Shown one piece after another: positions 53,574 to 64,000 of a stretch of 64,000 nucleotides of DNA. The stretch's first letter is position 1, and each line of letters begins with the position of its first letter. Position numbers and translations under genes: made by a program. This DNA comes from Phialocephala subalpina (lineage: Eukaryota; Ascomycota; Leotiomycetes; Helotiales; Mollisiaceae), in contig FJOG01000056.1 of the NCBI GenBank assembly GCA_900073065.1, positions 208,803-272,802 on the forward strand. The letters run 5' to 3'. The notes beneath the pieces are model-generated. The model was not told where the DNA came from, did no database searches, and was given only the letters and a program-made list of their open reading frames with translations.

Positions 53574-54397
53574 TTTGACGAAGAGCGAAGAATGGAAGAG
53601 CGAGTGATAGAAAGATGAAACTTTTGAAGTGAACAAAGAAGGTGGCCCATCAGCCAGAGAGGCACGAAGACATATTTAAACATAAAATCAAAGCTTGGCT
53701 GCCGACTTGGCACGCAATCAATCCATGGACACATCCCAGCATTGCGGAGCCGAAGAACGTTGAAGCTTTTGAAAAGTCCACCTCTAATTCCGTCATGATA
53801 TTTGAGGAGGCTGCCATTCGTCGCGACGCTCGTGGCGCAAGCATTGGATGAACACCGGAGCTGGGAGATTTTCAAGGCGCAGTTGGGTCCAGGAAGTTTA
53901 TTTCAATGTTTCATGTACGCGTACAAATACGTTGCCGGGTTCCCCACAGTCCACTTGGGATGAAGTGGACCTCGCTTAATGTTTAAAAGAGGAGGGGTGA
54001 CCATCAAATAAAAACAAAAACAGAAACACAGCTTCCACGAATCGAATTACTGTTTCCTCGAGGAAGATCCAAGGGTACGTGAACGTGTTCTTTACTTGTG
54101 TGTACTTCAAGAACAAGTGTTATTTCGGGTCAGACTGGAGTACCGTATTGCTAAGCAGACCGGCCCGCGCACCCACCTAGGATCCTTTTTGTGCTGATTT
54201 CGGGCTCATCTTTTGTTTTAGACCGCCAGCAAGCTTCGGTTGGAAGGTAGAGTGAGTCGGAATTTCTTTCATTTAATCGTATTCTCCATGCTCCTCAAAG
54301 ACCAGAGGCGGCAGGCTCCCAACTTGACGAGTACTTCGACCGTACACAACATTTTCGCTGTACCTGAGAGAATTTAAAGTTGTAAGAAAGCCGGAAA
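53574..54397. other. Intergenic region, no gene recognised
   Basis: Overlapping short frames only (53642-53851 and its antisense). It separates the lactonase-like gene from copy 3 of the multicopy family. Confidence 0.5.
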
Positions 54398-55378
54398 ATG
54401 AAGTTCAAGTGGGATAAGACCAAGCAAGGGGAAAATGATCCCAAGCTCTACGCCGCCCCCCTCAAAACCCTCAAACGCGAAGGAATCTCCACCACGACTC
54501 CCAATCTCATCTCATCATTTCCACAAAACAAGAATCTCCTTCACTCTTTCCGCAAACTCCAGAAGCGGAACCACAGAGCCATGATCGCACAGTCATTCTC
54601 TCGCTTTCTGCTGCAAGTCGCACCGAGTCTGCCCTTGCAGGACATCAGCTACGACTATGTACGAGACCTCTGCAACAAGACGATAGCGATATATTGTACA
54701 GAGCCACAGACCTATGAGGCTCGGAAATGGTGGGAGAACTTCCTTTACGAGTATTGGACTGGCGGCTTAGAAGGCTAAGCAGGGGCCAGCCCAGATATTG
54801 AGAACAAATTTTTCTATACCAAGTTGATTTGTGTAGGGAAGAAAGATAATGGCGAAATTGCCCCGCCACAAGAGGTGTTGGGCATCCACAAGGCGCTCGT
54901 AGAACGGCTTGAAAAAACACCAAAGCGACGTCAGTAACCTGGAATTCGAGTAGATAGTCAAGCACGACGCGAAGCTGACTGTCGAGACCAACCCTCAATA
55001 CACACAATACTACGACATCGAGAAATATAAATTGTTCAGATCCATAATCATGATTATCGATGGGCCGATCCAAGAAGATCTGATGAAGCAGGAGGTGCTT
55101 CTTGCGAGTACCAAGGCAGATACTCAATCCTGAAACGGATCGACATGTACGTCGAGGAGCGTCAGCCTGGGGAGGATGCGGAGAAAAGGAATTTCAAGAC
55201 GATGAGTTTCCGCGAAGCTGTGACCTGCATGTGGGGCGCAGAAGGAGGGAGAAGCAAGGCAGAAGGCTTTACTCGGGATCTTGATCCGTTTGCTTGGAGA
55301 GCCAGAATGGTATACGCTTTGGAAGCAGCTCACTGGGCAAGAGTTCGTTGGCCCGTCGGACTGCTGGCTGGAGAGTGA
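54398..55378 (+). pseudogene. Unknown multicopy family, copy 3 (stops and frameshifts)
   Basis: The first ORF (54398-54778, 126 aa) carries DISYDYVRDLCNKTIAIY and a WWENFLYEYW box like copies 1 and 2, then TAA. Similarity continues past the stop (DIENKFFYTKLICVG, then EVLGIHKALVERL), ends at a second TAA near 54938, and resumes in another frame with QYYDIEKYKLFRSIIMIID, matching YKVKPLYRALVIVAD of copy 1. A last part (FKTMSFREAVTCMW) near 55194 corresponds to VTLEEALNFVV. This is the most decayed copy. Confidence 0.7.
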
Positions 55379-57376
55379 CGATTGAGTAAGAACAGCCAGT
55401 TCAATCTCCCAGCCTTTCCTGGACTTTCTCTGCATGGGAGACTGAAAAAGCTGAAATTCTCAGGGTCCTAATCTGCCTCAAGACAAGCGGACCTGTAGTG
55501 GTAAGCAATGCAAGATTAGTATCTATGATCCACTGGCATCCATTCTGGCGACTTGGCCAGACAAAGTCCAGGCAAAGAGGGGACATTTCAAAACTTCACA
55601 ACTTTGGGTTTGAGGAAACTCTACTAGATAATTACTGCTATAACCTCGCTAGTAGGGTTTGGTGGGTAGTGTCTGTGCTAAAAGAAGTAGTTAGCGCAAG
55701 AATTTTAGACACCTGCGATCGAAATATCCAGAGATGGCGAGGTGCATGACTTCACGTGACCATGCCATTTTATATCTGTACACAGAATAAACATTTCGAT
55801 CTGAGAATCTTGATTAAGCTCATCAGATATTAACAGCACCAGTTTTAGAACAAGAGTAGAGCTTGTGATGTTACGAGTGATTTACCACCCACGTGATCGG
55901 GAATGTTGGTGGGGTCATCGCTCTGCCCAGAGAGGAGCATCGCGAAAGGCCTCGAGAATGTTCGAGCGCATGTTTGAGGTAGAGTGCGAGTACTATTGGG
56001 AGTAAGATGTGTTATAGAGATAGTTTAGTGACGAGAGAAAGAAAGAAAGAGTCTTCATGAGCAAGCTGAGCTCGAGCTCTTGCTTCAGGCAAGCATTAGC
56101 CTGGAATTCTGGCGACCGTGTCGCGTTTTTGTAGCAACCTAACGACTCCTTCCTCCAATTCAACCACGATATTGCACAACTCGCGATTCAAGCATGCCAA
56201 TCAAGAAAATTACAATAATGCATCGACAGTCAGTCCATGTTCTAAGTTCGTGATGTTTCGAGTCGTTTTCGAGACCCCCTCGAAGCCGCGTGGAGCAATT
56301 GGGTAAAAGCCATTCCTCAAAATATTTAAACTTGCAAGTTCCAGGTGAGGCTGGATATGTGAAGGCATTTTTTGAAACCATGTTACTTTCTTTCTCTTGA
56401 TGTTGTGCTTTGCTCCGTTTTATAACAGATCTTGTGTGGTCCTACCTAACTGCTCAAAGATACTTGGGGATGTTGATGGCTTTTCTTCCTTTATCTCAAC
56501 TTAGACTACCTTGAAACCGCTGATTATACGAAAACAGTCCTTTCGGTACGATCGTGTTTTCCGTGGAGGTTCAGGGCGAGGAAGAGTGGGCAGAATAACT
56601 GTATCCCACGTGACACCTACTCAAGTGGAACACTACCTTAGGTCCAGGACCTTGAGCGGATCTTATACTTTAATTTGAGAATACTTTTCTCCCACTGCAC
56701 GTAAATTCTGTGGTCAAGCTCTGACTGCTGGTGGACAGTGACGTTGAACTTTTTGAGTCTGAAAATACGAACACAATTTCTGACGACGCTCTGAAAGGCC
56801 AAGGATGCAAGCAGCAGTGCTCAGAGCAGAAGAATGATACGCACGTGGGGAGTCTCCCCGTCCTCCGCCTCATGCTCTGTGGTCCGCCTTGAGGTAGTCC
56901 AAGGCCAAGCCATTTCGGATCGTACCGGCGATCAAACAAAACGATGCGAGATGTTTCATGTTTGGAAGCGGTTCGGTTTGGATGGCCAGTCTGCCGCCAC
57001 CCGAAAAGCCACCCTGTTGATGGGCTTTCTGATATTCCCGACGTGTGAATGGTGGGGCATGGGGCCATCGTCTGAACCGGTGCCTATCGTTCCATGCGGG
57101 TGCGATCAAGGCCGTCTGTCTTCCCCACATCCTGGCCTTCTACTGGATCATTCCACACATCTTATCCAAAGGACGGGCGTTCAAACAAAGAAACAGCAGG
57201 CCGCTTTTGCCAATCTTTACGAACACGAAGAATCATCAGCCACTTTGCGAATGCCAGCCTCCCTGCTATCATGTCTTCATGCGATGACGGAGTTGTCCTT
57301 TCAAGGCATGTATTTTATAACTCACCGCGTTCTCGTTGCTTTCTGACTTCAATTATTCTATTTTTTTTATCTATCC
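55379..57376. other. Two-kilobase region without a supported gene
   Basis: Open frames such as 56834-57346 overlap others on the opposite strand and have no recognisable domain. Contains GGGAGACTGAAAAAGCTG at 55436-55453, related to segments near copies 1 and 2, and a short (GAAA)n run at about 56035-56050. T-rich leader (57355-57370) precedes the next P450. Confidence 0.5.
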
Positions 57377-59082
57377 ATGCCATTTACAATGTCTCTTGAT
57401 ATTCTCCATTTGTGCGTAACCCTGGCCAAAGGCCTAACGGTGGTAGGTCTCCCATCCAGTATTTACCCAAGGGAGGAAAGCTTAACTGTGCTCCTAGGCA
57501 ACTGTTATGTACGTCGTAGGAAATGTAATATACAACCTCTTTCTGCATCCCCTGCGAAACTTTCCGGGTCCGCTTCTATACCGAGCTTCTCGTATTCCAT
57601 ACTGCGTCGGCGTTATTGGAGGCACGTTAGCGTTCGAAATGCTGGATCTACACAACAAGTATGGCCCCGTAGTGCGCGTTGCGCCTGACGAACTCGCTTT
57701 TTCCGATTCTTCAGCATGGAAAGAAATTATGGGTCACAAAACCGGTGGCCAAGAGATGGGAAAATGGACCCCCTTCAGTCGTGTTATGGACAACATGTCA
57801 TCAGATATCGTCAACGCAGACCGCGAGGAGCATTCCCGACTTCGCCGTCAACTATCGCACGGATTCTCCGACAAATCGATGAGGCAACAGGAGCCAATGA
57901 TTACACAGTACATCGATCTTCTCATCCAGCGATTGCGGGAGAATTGTGAAGGTGATAAGGCTTTGAATGTCGCGGCTTGGTACAATTATACGACGTTTGA
58001 TATCATTGGTGATTTGGCGTTTGGGGAACCATTTGGCTGTCTTGAAGGGTCAGACTATCATCCGTGGGTGAAGATGATCTTCGAGGCGGCGAGGATGGGC
58101 ACTGTGGTCCAATCTTTGGGTCATTATCCTTTGCTCAAAAAGACGCTGCTCAACATGGTCCCAGTCTCCTTGATGAGTGGATATCACGAAATGATGAAGT
58201 ATACCCGAGAGAAACTCCTCGCGCGGATGGAACTAGGTGAAGAAAGACCAGACTTGATTGAAGGGCTGTTGAAGAAGAGTGAGGAATGGGTACTTATTCG
58301 ATTACCCCTCCATTACGCAGCTCACTTATTCTTTCACAGGATATGAATCTCGGAAAACTGGTGGCAAATGCCAACATCTTGGTCATAGCCGGATCGGAGA
58401 CGACAGCAACGCTGTTATCAGGCGTTACATACTTCTTACTAAAACATCCAGAGGTATTGTCAAAGCTGACGCACGAAGTGCGTTCAGCATTTACCACTGA
58501 GGGAGAAATCAACATCAGTGCCGTCAGTCAGTTAACGTACATGTCGGCTTGTCTCGAAGAGACTTTGCGTCTGTATCCTCCTGTCGCTATCGGGATTCCG
58601 CGAGTGGTGCCTCAAGGTGGTGGCACAATCAGTGGGCACTTTGTCCCTGAAAATGTGAGTCCTCGAGTGAGAAAATAGTGATTGAACCAATCTGACTGAA
58701 GAAACAGACTCTTGTTGCGATCCATCAATGGGCCATGTACCATAATGAAGCTCACTTCACGGACCCATTCGGCTTTCATCCAGAACGTTTCTTGGGCGAT
58801 GAACGGTTTTCCAACGACGATCGAGATGCTTTGCAGCCCTTCCATGTTGGGCCGCGAAACTGCTTGGGGAAAAAGTAGGTTTCCATTCCTCCTTTTTAGT
58901 GATTTGGGTCGAAAGCGGCTGACATCTTTAGCTTGGCGTATACCGAGATGAGGCTGATTCTTGCTCGTGTCATCTTCAACTTTGACATGAGACTTGCGGA
59001 CGAAAGTCAAGGGTGGTTGAAGCAGAAGGTTTATAACTTATGGGACAAGGGACCGCTTTATGTACATCTCCATCCGAGGTAG
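57377..59082 (+). CDS. Cytochrome P450 monooxygenase (isotrichodermin C-15 hydroxylase-like)
   Basis: ER-bound haem monooxygenase. A short first exon from ATG 57377 (or 57389) ends at ACGGTG and is joined at GCAACT to give LTVATVMYVVGNVIYNLFLH, a membrane anchor, followed by PLRNFPGPLLYRASRIPY. Motifs: I-helix LVIAGSETTATLLSG, K-helix EETLRLYPP, PERF region FHPERFLGDERF, haem-binding FHVGPRNCLGKN with the cysteine ligand; stop at 59082. Introns near 57443-57501, 58289-58340, 58653-58708 and 58876-58931. About 500 aa. The sequence style matches the isotrichodermin C-15 hydroxylase group, widespread and of varied substrate in fungi. It stands alone here, so its pathway is unknown. Confidence 0.93.
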
Positions 59083-59686
59083 AATAGATATATTTGAGAA
59101 CAAATGTACAAACAAACTCTTTTGAAAATTAATTCCTTGCGCTGATAGCAGTGAAGTAAAAACTGTCCTAGTCACGTGCCACTCGAATTTCTGCTCATTA
59201 ACAAATATGTATGCAGATCTAGACAGTTTAATGGACTTCAGACTAGGCCAAGCATAGGTCCAATACTCGGATCTCCGACGTCTGACCAACCATGTTCCGC
59301 ATAGGCGACCACATCAGATGAAACAGGCACCAAGCGAATGGTTGCTCGGTCCAGGTCAGAACTCAAGTTCGCAGCTGCGGTTCGCATCGTTTTCGTGTCC
59401 GTGTCCCTCAACTCAACGAATTCTCAACAGCGAATTCGTACCGCATCATCGCTGTTATTTAACAGCCAAGGCATGTGCTCTCCGGCTTCATGATTGTGGT
59501 GGATGAATAAAGCCGCCTCTTCTCCCCCTCACAGCCTCTTCCATAGCTCTAATTCTCAAATATCAGATCTCGGATTCGAACTCATCTTCTCGCACATCCA
59601 CACCTCGCTACATTTCCCATCAACCACTTTCATCTCACCAACTTCAAAAAAAAATCCAAATCAATACGTCAGATACATAAATCAGC
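59083..59686. other. Intergenic region and leader of the DUF7053-like gene
   Basis: No convincing gene; the 59530-59687 part is C/T- and A-rich like a fungal leader. Confidence 0.5.
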
Positions 59687-60255
59687 AGTAAACATCCCAC
59701 CTCTCCAAAATCCGCCTTTCAAAGAATCTAACACACCCAGTGCTCAATTCCACAGCAACATTCACCCTCGCCGCCGCCCTCCCCTCCTCCACCACCCGTC
59801 AAACCGCTATCTCCCTCCTCCAAAACCACGAGTTTATGATCAACACCGACTCCAACCTCTCCTCCTACAAACTCCTCACCAACTCCGCAAATCCTCCACC
59901 CACCCTCCCATCCCACCTCAAATCCAAAACAACCTCCCCAACCAAGACCTACGCCATTTATGACAAAGTAGAGAACATACCAGGCGGGATCTGGAAATCC
60001 GATATTGAGAGCATTGGGGAGTACACTGATTTGGAAACGGGGCTTTTCATGAAGAGTAAAAGTCCTTTAAGTGTTGCTATCGAGACTGAATGGATAGTGA
60101 AGGAGGGGGAGAATGGTGAGTTGGAATTGGTGTATGAGAGTCAGATGACGTGCTCGAAGTTGCTTATTGGGATTATTAAGGGGACTTTGGAGAAGAATTT
60201 GGTGGAGATTATGGGGAAGGTTGTGGCTGAACTGGAGAAGCAGAGTAAGGAGTAG
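59687..60255 (+). CDS. DUF7053-like small protein; start codon probably formed by splicing
   Basis: The coding frame 59741-60255 has no in-frame ATG before the conserved start of the fold. A 53-nt intron with donor GTAAAC (59688), branch TCTAAC and acceptor CCCAG (59740) would join an A at 59687 to TG at 59741, giving ATG CTC AAT. The protein is about 172 aa: TATFTLAAALPSSTTRQTAI, LLQNHEFMINTDSNLSSYKL, YAIYDKVENIPGGIW, a strand-rich middle and a C-terminal helix (LIGIIKGTLEKNLVEIMGKV). This pattern fits the fungal DUF7053 family, a START/SRPBCC-like fold of unknown function. Family call is moderate; an ATG further upstream in an unseen exon is the alternative. Confidence 0.68.
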
Positions 60256-60363
60256 TTGGGCGGTATACTTAGACTTAGACTAGACCCAGGATTCGTCAAA
60301 AGATGCAGGACTACATGCTCAACGTGTTGATAGATTATGGCGCAAATAATGTGCTTCAAAACC

Positions 60364-62060
60364 TCACGACCCTAGTTCAGACTTCAATATATAGCTCAGC
60401 CCTAAGCCATTCCACTTGCTGATCGTCACCACTGCTTTAGCCCTTTGCTCTAGGTCAGGACTCATGATGGCCACAATTTTCAGTGGGAACGCCCCACACA
60501 TGATGTCGAACCCAACAGGACATTGATCTTCATGGAATGGTGAGATCTGTAATATTGATGTACAATGTGACAGCACATGGTCGAGGTGTGACTTTTCGAA
60601 TAATCGATCGGAGGTAAGAAACGCAGGTGAGTCGCGGATTGAAAGGACATGGAGAATAGTTTGTAGGATGACGGTTGTGGCGTTGTACATCGAGACTGTG
60701 AGCGCAGTGAAGGTGTCAAAGAAGACGAAGGATGGCTGCTCATCATCGGCCCTGTATGGACTTCTGTACTCAGGAGCTGGGTCCACGCCTCGCATCGAGG
60801 TCTCATACTCAGTCCACCAATCTTGAACTTCTGCAAGAAGCTGCATTGTTCTCTCTTGCAGGCCAACCTCACGAGTACTCGATGTCGCAAGGTTGGTGAT
60901 CTGCTGAAGCAGTGGTATTTCCTGACCCGATAGGCCAAGACAGAGAGGGATGAAGAGCATGATGTCTACTAAACGGTGCAACGGTGGTTTCTCGGTTCCT
61001 AGAAACAGTAAGGTACGCCACCAGCGTGCCGCAAAGACCGATGGCTTCCCGCTGAAGATAGAAATGCGTGCCTCCGATACTCTCATCGAGCGGAACATTT
61101 GTTGTGCAAGACAATCTTTGCAATTCTCTGGTCCTCGCAAAGCGATGATCTGAACTGCTGCTGCCAAATGTTGGAAGCAGGCTGCCGTCGTCGTACGTGA
61201 GATAAGCTCGAACAGACACAGGAACACTGGGATGAGAACCTCTTCAATACCAGGGATTAGTTTCCGGTCTACAACGTCTGTTAAGTTGAGTGAAAGGGAA
61301 GCTTAGCAGGTGATTCCGGTGTCGATTTAGGCCCTCAATGTACCACTGACAGGACTCAGTCTGAGCTGAGATGTCCTTGTGCATCAATACATGGAACGAT
61401 GTTGTGGCAGTACGCTCAAAGCATCTCAAAGCGGGTAGCTGCGCAGTTGAGAGAAATCCTGGAAGCCTTCCAATCCAAGGCTTCGGAAAGCCATGTATCG
61501 CCTGAAGTCGGGAGAGCTCGGTGAGCTGTGAAAGCGGGAATTGTTCATTGGCTTCGATGCTTGAAGGCTGAAGGTACAGGGGTGTCTGAGGGTATCCAAA
61601 AAAACGTGTATGCTTCCGCCTGATTGCTGCCTTCTGGCAGGAAACCCTCCCCTATGGTGGCAAGCACGGATGGAGAGTCGGTGAGGGGAATATCATCACG
61701 TGTTATATGCTCTGGCTCTTCGCTGATGGTTTGGAAGGTTCGGGAGATATTCCCTTCCTTCTTGGGTCTCGACGGCCGTTAGCCATTCCTTGATGACAAT
61801 GGGCTGGAGGCTCTCTGGGTCATATCAATGATGGTCACTCCTTGAACTGGTCCCGAGCAGTCCAGCCCGAATCGGAGATATTGCCGGCAGAAATCTGGCA
61901 TCTCATCACACTGCATTCATGTTGTCAGCACTCAATTGGAAAGAATGGCTTCGGATACTCGCCTTGACTCTCCGTTTCCGGCATTGCTCGCAGCCTTGCT
62001 TCGTCTCCACCTCCTCGGATTCATCATTCAATGTGGGAAGGCGGCGCGAGCAGAAGGTGT
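60364..62060 (-). pseudogene. Zn2Cys6 transcription factor, damaged
   Basis: The N-terminal zinc cluster is encoded by two exons (GCEQCRKRRVK, then CDEMPDFCRQYLRFGLDC). The fifth cysteine is Tyr (TAT at 61878-61880), which breaks C-x2-C. In the same frame TAA follows at 61779-61781. A third lesion is a T7 run (A7 on the plus strand, 61598-61604), past which the protein continues in a shifted frame (GYPQTPLYLQPSSIEANEQF). The body (61555 to 60364) is otherwise a good fungal regulator domain: QLTELSRLQAIHGFPKPWIG, FLCLFELISRTTTAACFQHL, ARWWRTLLFLG, and a C-terminus ending in KSELGS. The intact body and damaged head suggest recent loss. The first exon and start are not resolved. Confidence 0.7.
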
Positions 62061-62283
62061 GAACGCAGCCCTCAACTGAATTTCCAATTTAGACGTCCAA
62101 CATAAGATGAGAATTTGGGAGCAACGTTGTGTCTGTTGTTGGGGGCGGGATGGAACATTTTGAGAAAAGGAAGGATCGTTCCTCACGAGGATATTTTACC
62201 CCTAAGACTTAGCTTTCATGCAGCTCTCGCACTAAATTCCTAAAGAGGTATTCTAAGCGAAGATCACAGAAACGCATGATCTC

Positions 62284-63790
62284 GTGTCTGAGCGCGTCTT
62301 CCCCGCAGTCTTGAACAACATCAACATCAGCATCGGAAGCCTCATCGACGACACGATTCCAGGAGGAATAGTAAAGCGAAAGATCCATGGACGCATACGA
62401 GACCCGACAACAGGTCGATTCAAGCCCATCTCGAAGCAACCGAGCCCGTCCACAATCAGAGCGCAAAGCAAGTCGACCACAGAAACTCCCAGTCTTGCGC
62501 AACATTCCTCAGCACACCTCCGCCAGAACCCTCGTCCCTATGTCCTACAGAACAGTATCGTAGATATTGGTGAAAATTCGCGAAAGATTCTTCTAGATAA
62601 ACCCAATGCGCAGCCGACAACAACTTCAAGCAGATTGCCCCTCAAGCTCAAGCTAGCGAAGTTGCTACAATCCCAAGAGGGGACGCGAATACTTTGGATG
62701 ATGGGTACTGGAAGAATGGATATAAGGAATTCAAGCGCTGGCGTGTAAGAACTTTACCTTTGTCTTTTATACCACCAATACTGATGGATGGTCGTGTCAG
62801 GACGAAAAAATCGGAGATCTTCGAAGTCTGAAACGGAGAAAGGAAGAGTACGACCACCTTTCCAACGAGAACAAGCGCCTACAAGAAACTATCGAGACGA
62901 TCAGGGACACGAATAAACTCGCAGCGAGCTCAAGAGCTAAAAGACAAATACGAGGATTATGACGAGATCCCCAAAAAGAGAAATAAACTCGAGGGCATCG
63001 AAGAAGAGAATGATGAGCTCCACATAGAACTAGAAAGGGCCCAAGAAGAGAAGACAGAGCTTGAGGACGAGNNNNNNNNNNNNNNNNNNNNNNNNNNNNN
63101 NNNNNNNNNNNNNNNNNNNNNNNNNNNNNNNNNNNNNNNNNNNNNNNNNNNNNNNNNNNNNNNNNNNNNNNNNNNNNNNNNNNNNNNNNNNNNNNNNNNN
63201 NNNNNNNNNNNNNNNNNNNNNNNNNNNNNNNNNNNNNNNNNNNNNNNNNNNNNNNNNNNNNNNNNNNNNNNNNNNNNNNNNNNNNNNNNNNNNNNNNNNN
63301 NNNNNNNNNNNNNNNNNNNNNNNNNNNNNNNNNNNNNNNNNNNNNNNNNNNNNNNNNNNNNNNNNNNNNNNNNNNNNNNNNNNNNNNNNNNNNNNNNNNN
63401 NNNNNNNNNNNNNNNNNNNNNNNNNNNNNNNNNNNNNNNNNNNNNNNNNNNNNNNNNNNNNNNNNNNNNNNNNNNNNNNNNNNNNNNNNNNNNNNNNNNN
63501 NNNNNNNNNNNNNNNNNNNNNNNNNNNNNNNNNNNNNNNNNNNNNNNNNNNNNNNNNNNNNNNNNNNNNNNNNNNNNNNNNNNNNNNNNNNNNNNNNNNN
63601 NNNNNNNNNNNNNNNNNNNNNNNNNNNNNNNNNNNNNNNNNNNNNNNNNNNNNNNNNNNNNNNNNNNNNNNNNNNNNNNNNNNNNNNNNNNNNNNNNNNN
63701 NNNNNNNNNNNNNNNNNNNTTCGGGAGGAGAAGGTAGAGCTCGCAGAAGAGGTGGAAGAGTTGCAGGGTCGCCTCAATGATATTGACGTA
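62284..63790 (+). CDS. Partial coiled-coil protein spanning the second gap
   Basis: Exon structure is not fully resolved. Coding character is clear around 62610-62735 (ending LDDGYWKNGYKEFKRW), joined by an intron near 62737-62800 to DEKIGDLRSLKRRKEEYDHL, then ENKRLQETIETIRD and, after a likely one-base frame break at about 62921-62926, AQELKDKYEDYDEI and ENDELHIELERAQEE up to the gap at 63072. After the gap REEKVELAEEVEELQGRL reads to a GTACGT donor at 63787. Long heptad repeats predict a dimeric coiled coil. No family can be named; start and end are uncertain. Confidence 0.6.
63072..63719. other. Assembly gap (648 N)
   Basis: Run of N inside the coiled-coil gene. Repetitive coiled-coil coding sequence may have blocked assembly. 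Confidence 0.99.
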
Positions 63791-64000
63791 CGTATATCTT
63801 AGTACGTTTTCCTTCACTTTCATTAATGTTTCTTCTCGTTTGTTTGCATCTTCAGATCTTCTAACCATTTTGTTTCCGAATATGCCATCTTACATCTGAT
63901 TGGCTCTTACGAAACAAAGCTCAACAACCCAACAAGGCCTATCAACACCATCACATCCAAGCTCTCAATGAGTCGTCCGCAGCCGCCTGTCTTTGTTTCA

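Noticed and set aside
56834..57346. 170-aa plus-strand frame
   Set aside because: Overlaps other frames, has no domain, and the composition looks like spliced-together non-coding DNA.
63061..63868. Long frames consisting mostly of X
   Set aside because: Artefacts of reading through the run of N.
1..64000. tRNA, rRNA, CRISPR arrays and secondary-metabolite synthases
   Set aside because: None could be recognised by eye; a tRNAscan and domain search would be needed to exclude small RNA genes fully.

Overview
This window is nuclear DNA from a filamentous ascomycete (Pezizomycotina). The signs are many short introns of about 45-70 nt with GTAAGT/GTATGT donors and CTAAC/CTGAC branch sites, Zn2Cys6 regulators, a subgroup-C chitinase paired with a LysM protein, several P450s, and accessory families with decayed copies. 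The exact class (Dothideomycetes or Leotiomycetes are possible) cannot be settled from sequence alone. Two runs of N (4661-4944, 63072-63719) are assembly gaps.

Layout. 0.7-7.8 kb: a likely sugar/polyol catabolic cluster, made of a Zn2Cys6 activator, a zinc-dependent polyol dehydrogenase and a divergent sugar transporter that share a promoter carrying four evenly spaced GGAGCAC motifs. 8.7-11.9 kb: a small secreted LPMO-like protein and a divergent, membrane-anchored Hsp70-like protein with eroded ATPase motifs. 13.1-20.1 kb: a basic hypothetical protein, an RRM-like protein and two tandem DEDDh-type exonuclease-fold genes; the RRM-like protein and the second exonuclease share a short helical domain. 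21-23.8 kb: copy 1 of a broken multicopy family, then AT-rich gene-free DNA. 23.9-25.6 kb: an allantoate-permease-type MFS transporter.

26.4-34.1 kb is the most striking part: a very large secreted GH18 chitinase of the killer-toxin-like subgroup C, whose C-terminus carries a glycine-rich hydrophobic segment and a NucA/NucB-like nuclease domain, transcribed divergently from a secreted protein with LysM modules and four hevein-type chitin-binding repeats. It resembles a chitin-targeting antagonism module, with the chitinase as carrier and the LysM protein as partner.

34.5-45.7 kb: two hypothetical proteins, a secreted GMC oxidoreductase followed by a perfect 2 x 250 bp tandem duplication, a small membrane protein, a P450 and an SDR. 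46-55 kb: decayed copies 2 and 3 of the multicopy family, a Tc1/mariner-type element with TA target-site duplication and a broken transposase, an internally deleted Argonaute relic with N-terminal zinc knuckles, and a secreted lactonase/carboxymuconate-cyclase-like beta-propeller. 57-64 kb: a second P450, a DUF7053-like protein whose start codon seems to be made by splicing, a decayed Zn2Cys6 regulator and a coiled-coil gene that runs into the second gap.

Taken together, part of the window is conventional metabolism and secretion, and part is genome-defence-like or decaying sequence: exonuclease duplicates, an Argonaute relic, a transposon and repeats with transition-type nonsense codons suggesting RIP. 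No PKS, NRPS or terpene synthase, no rRNA or tRNA gene and no CRISPR array were seen.
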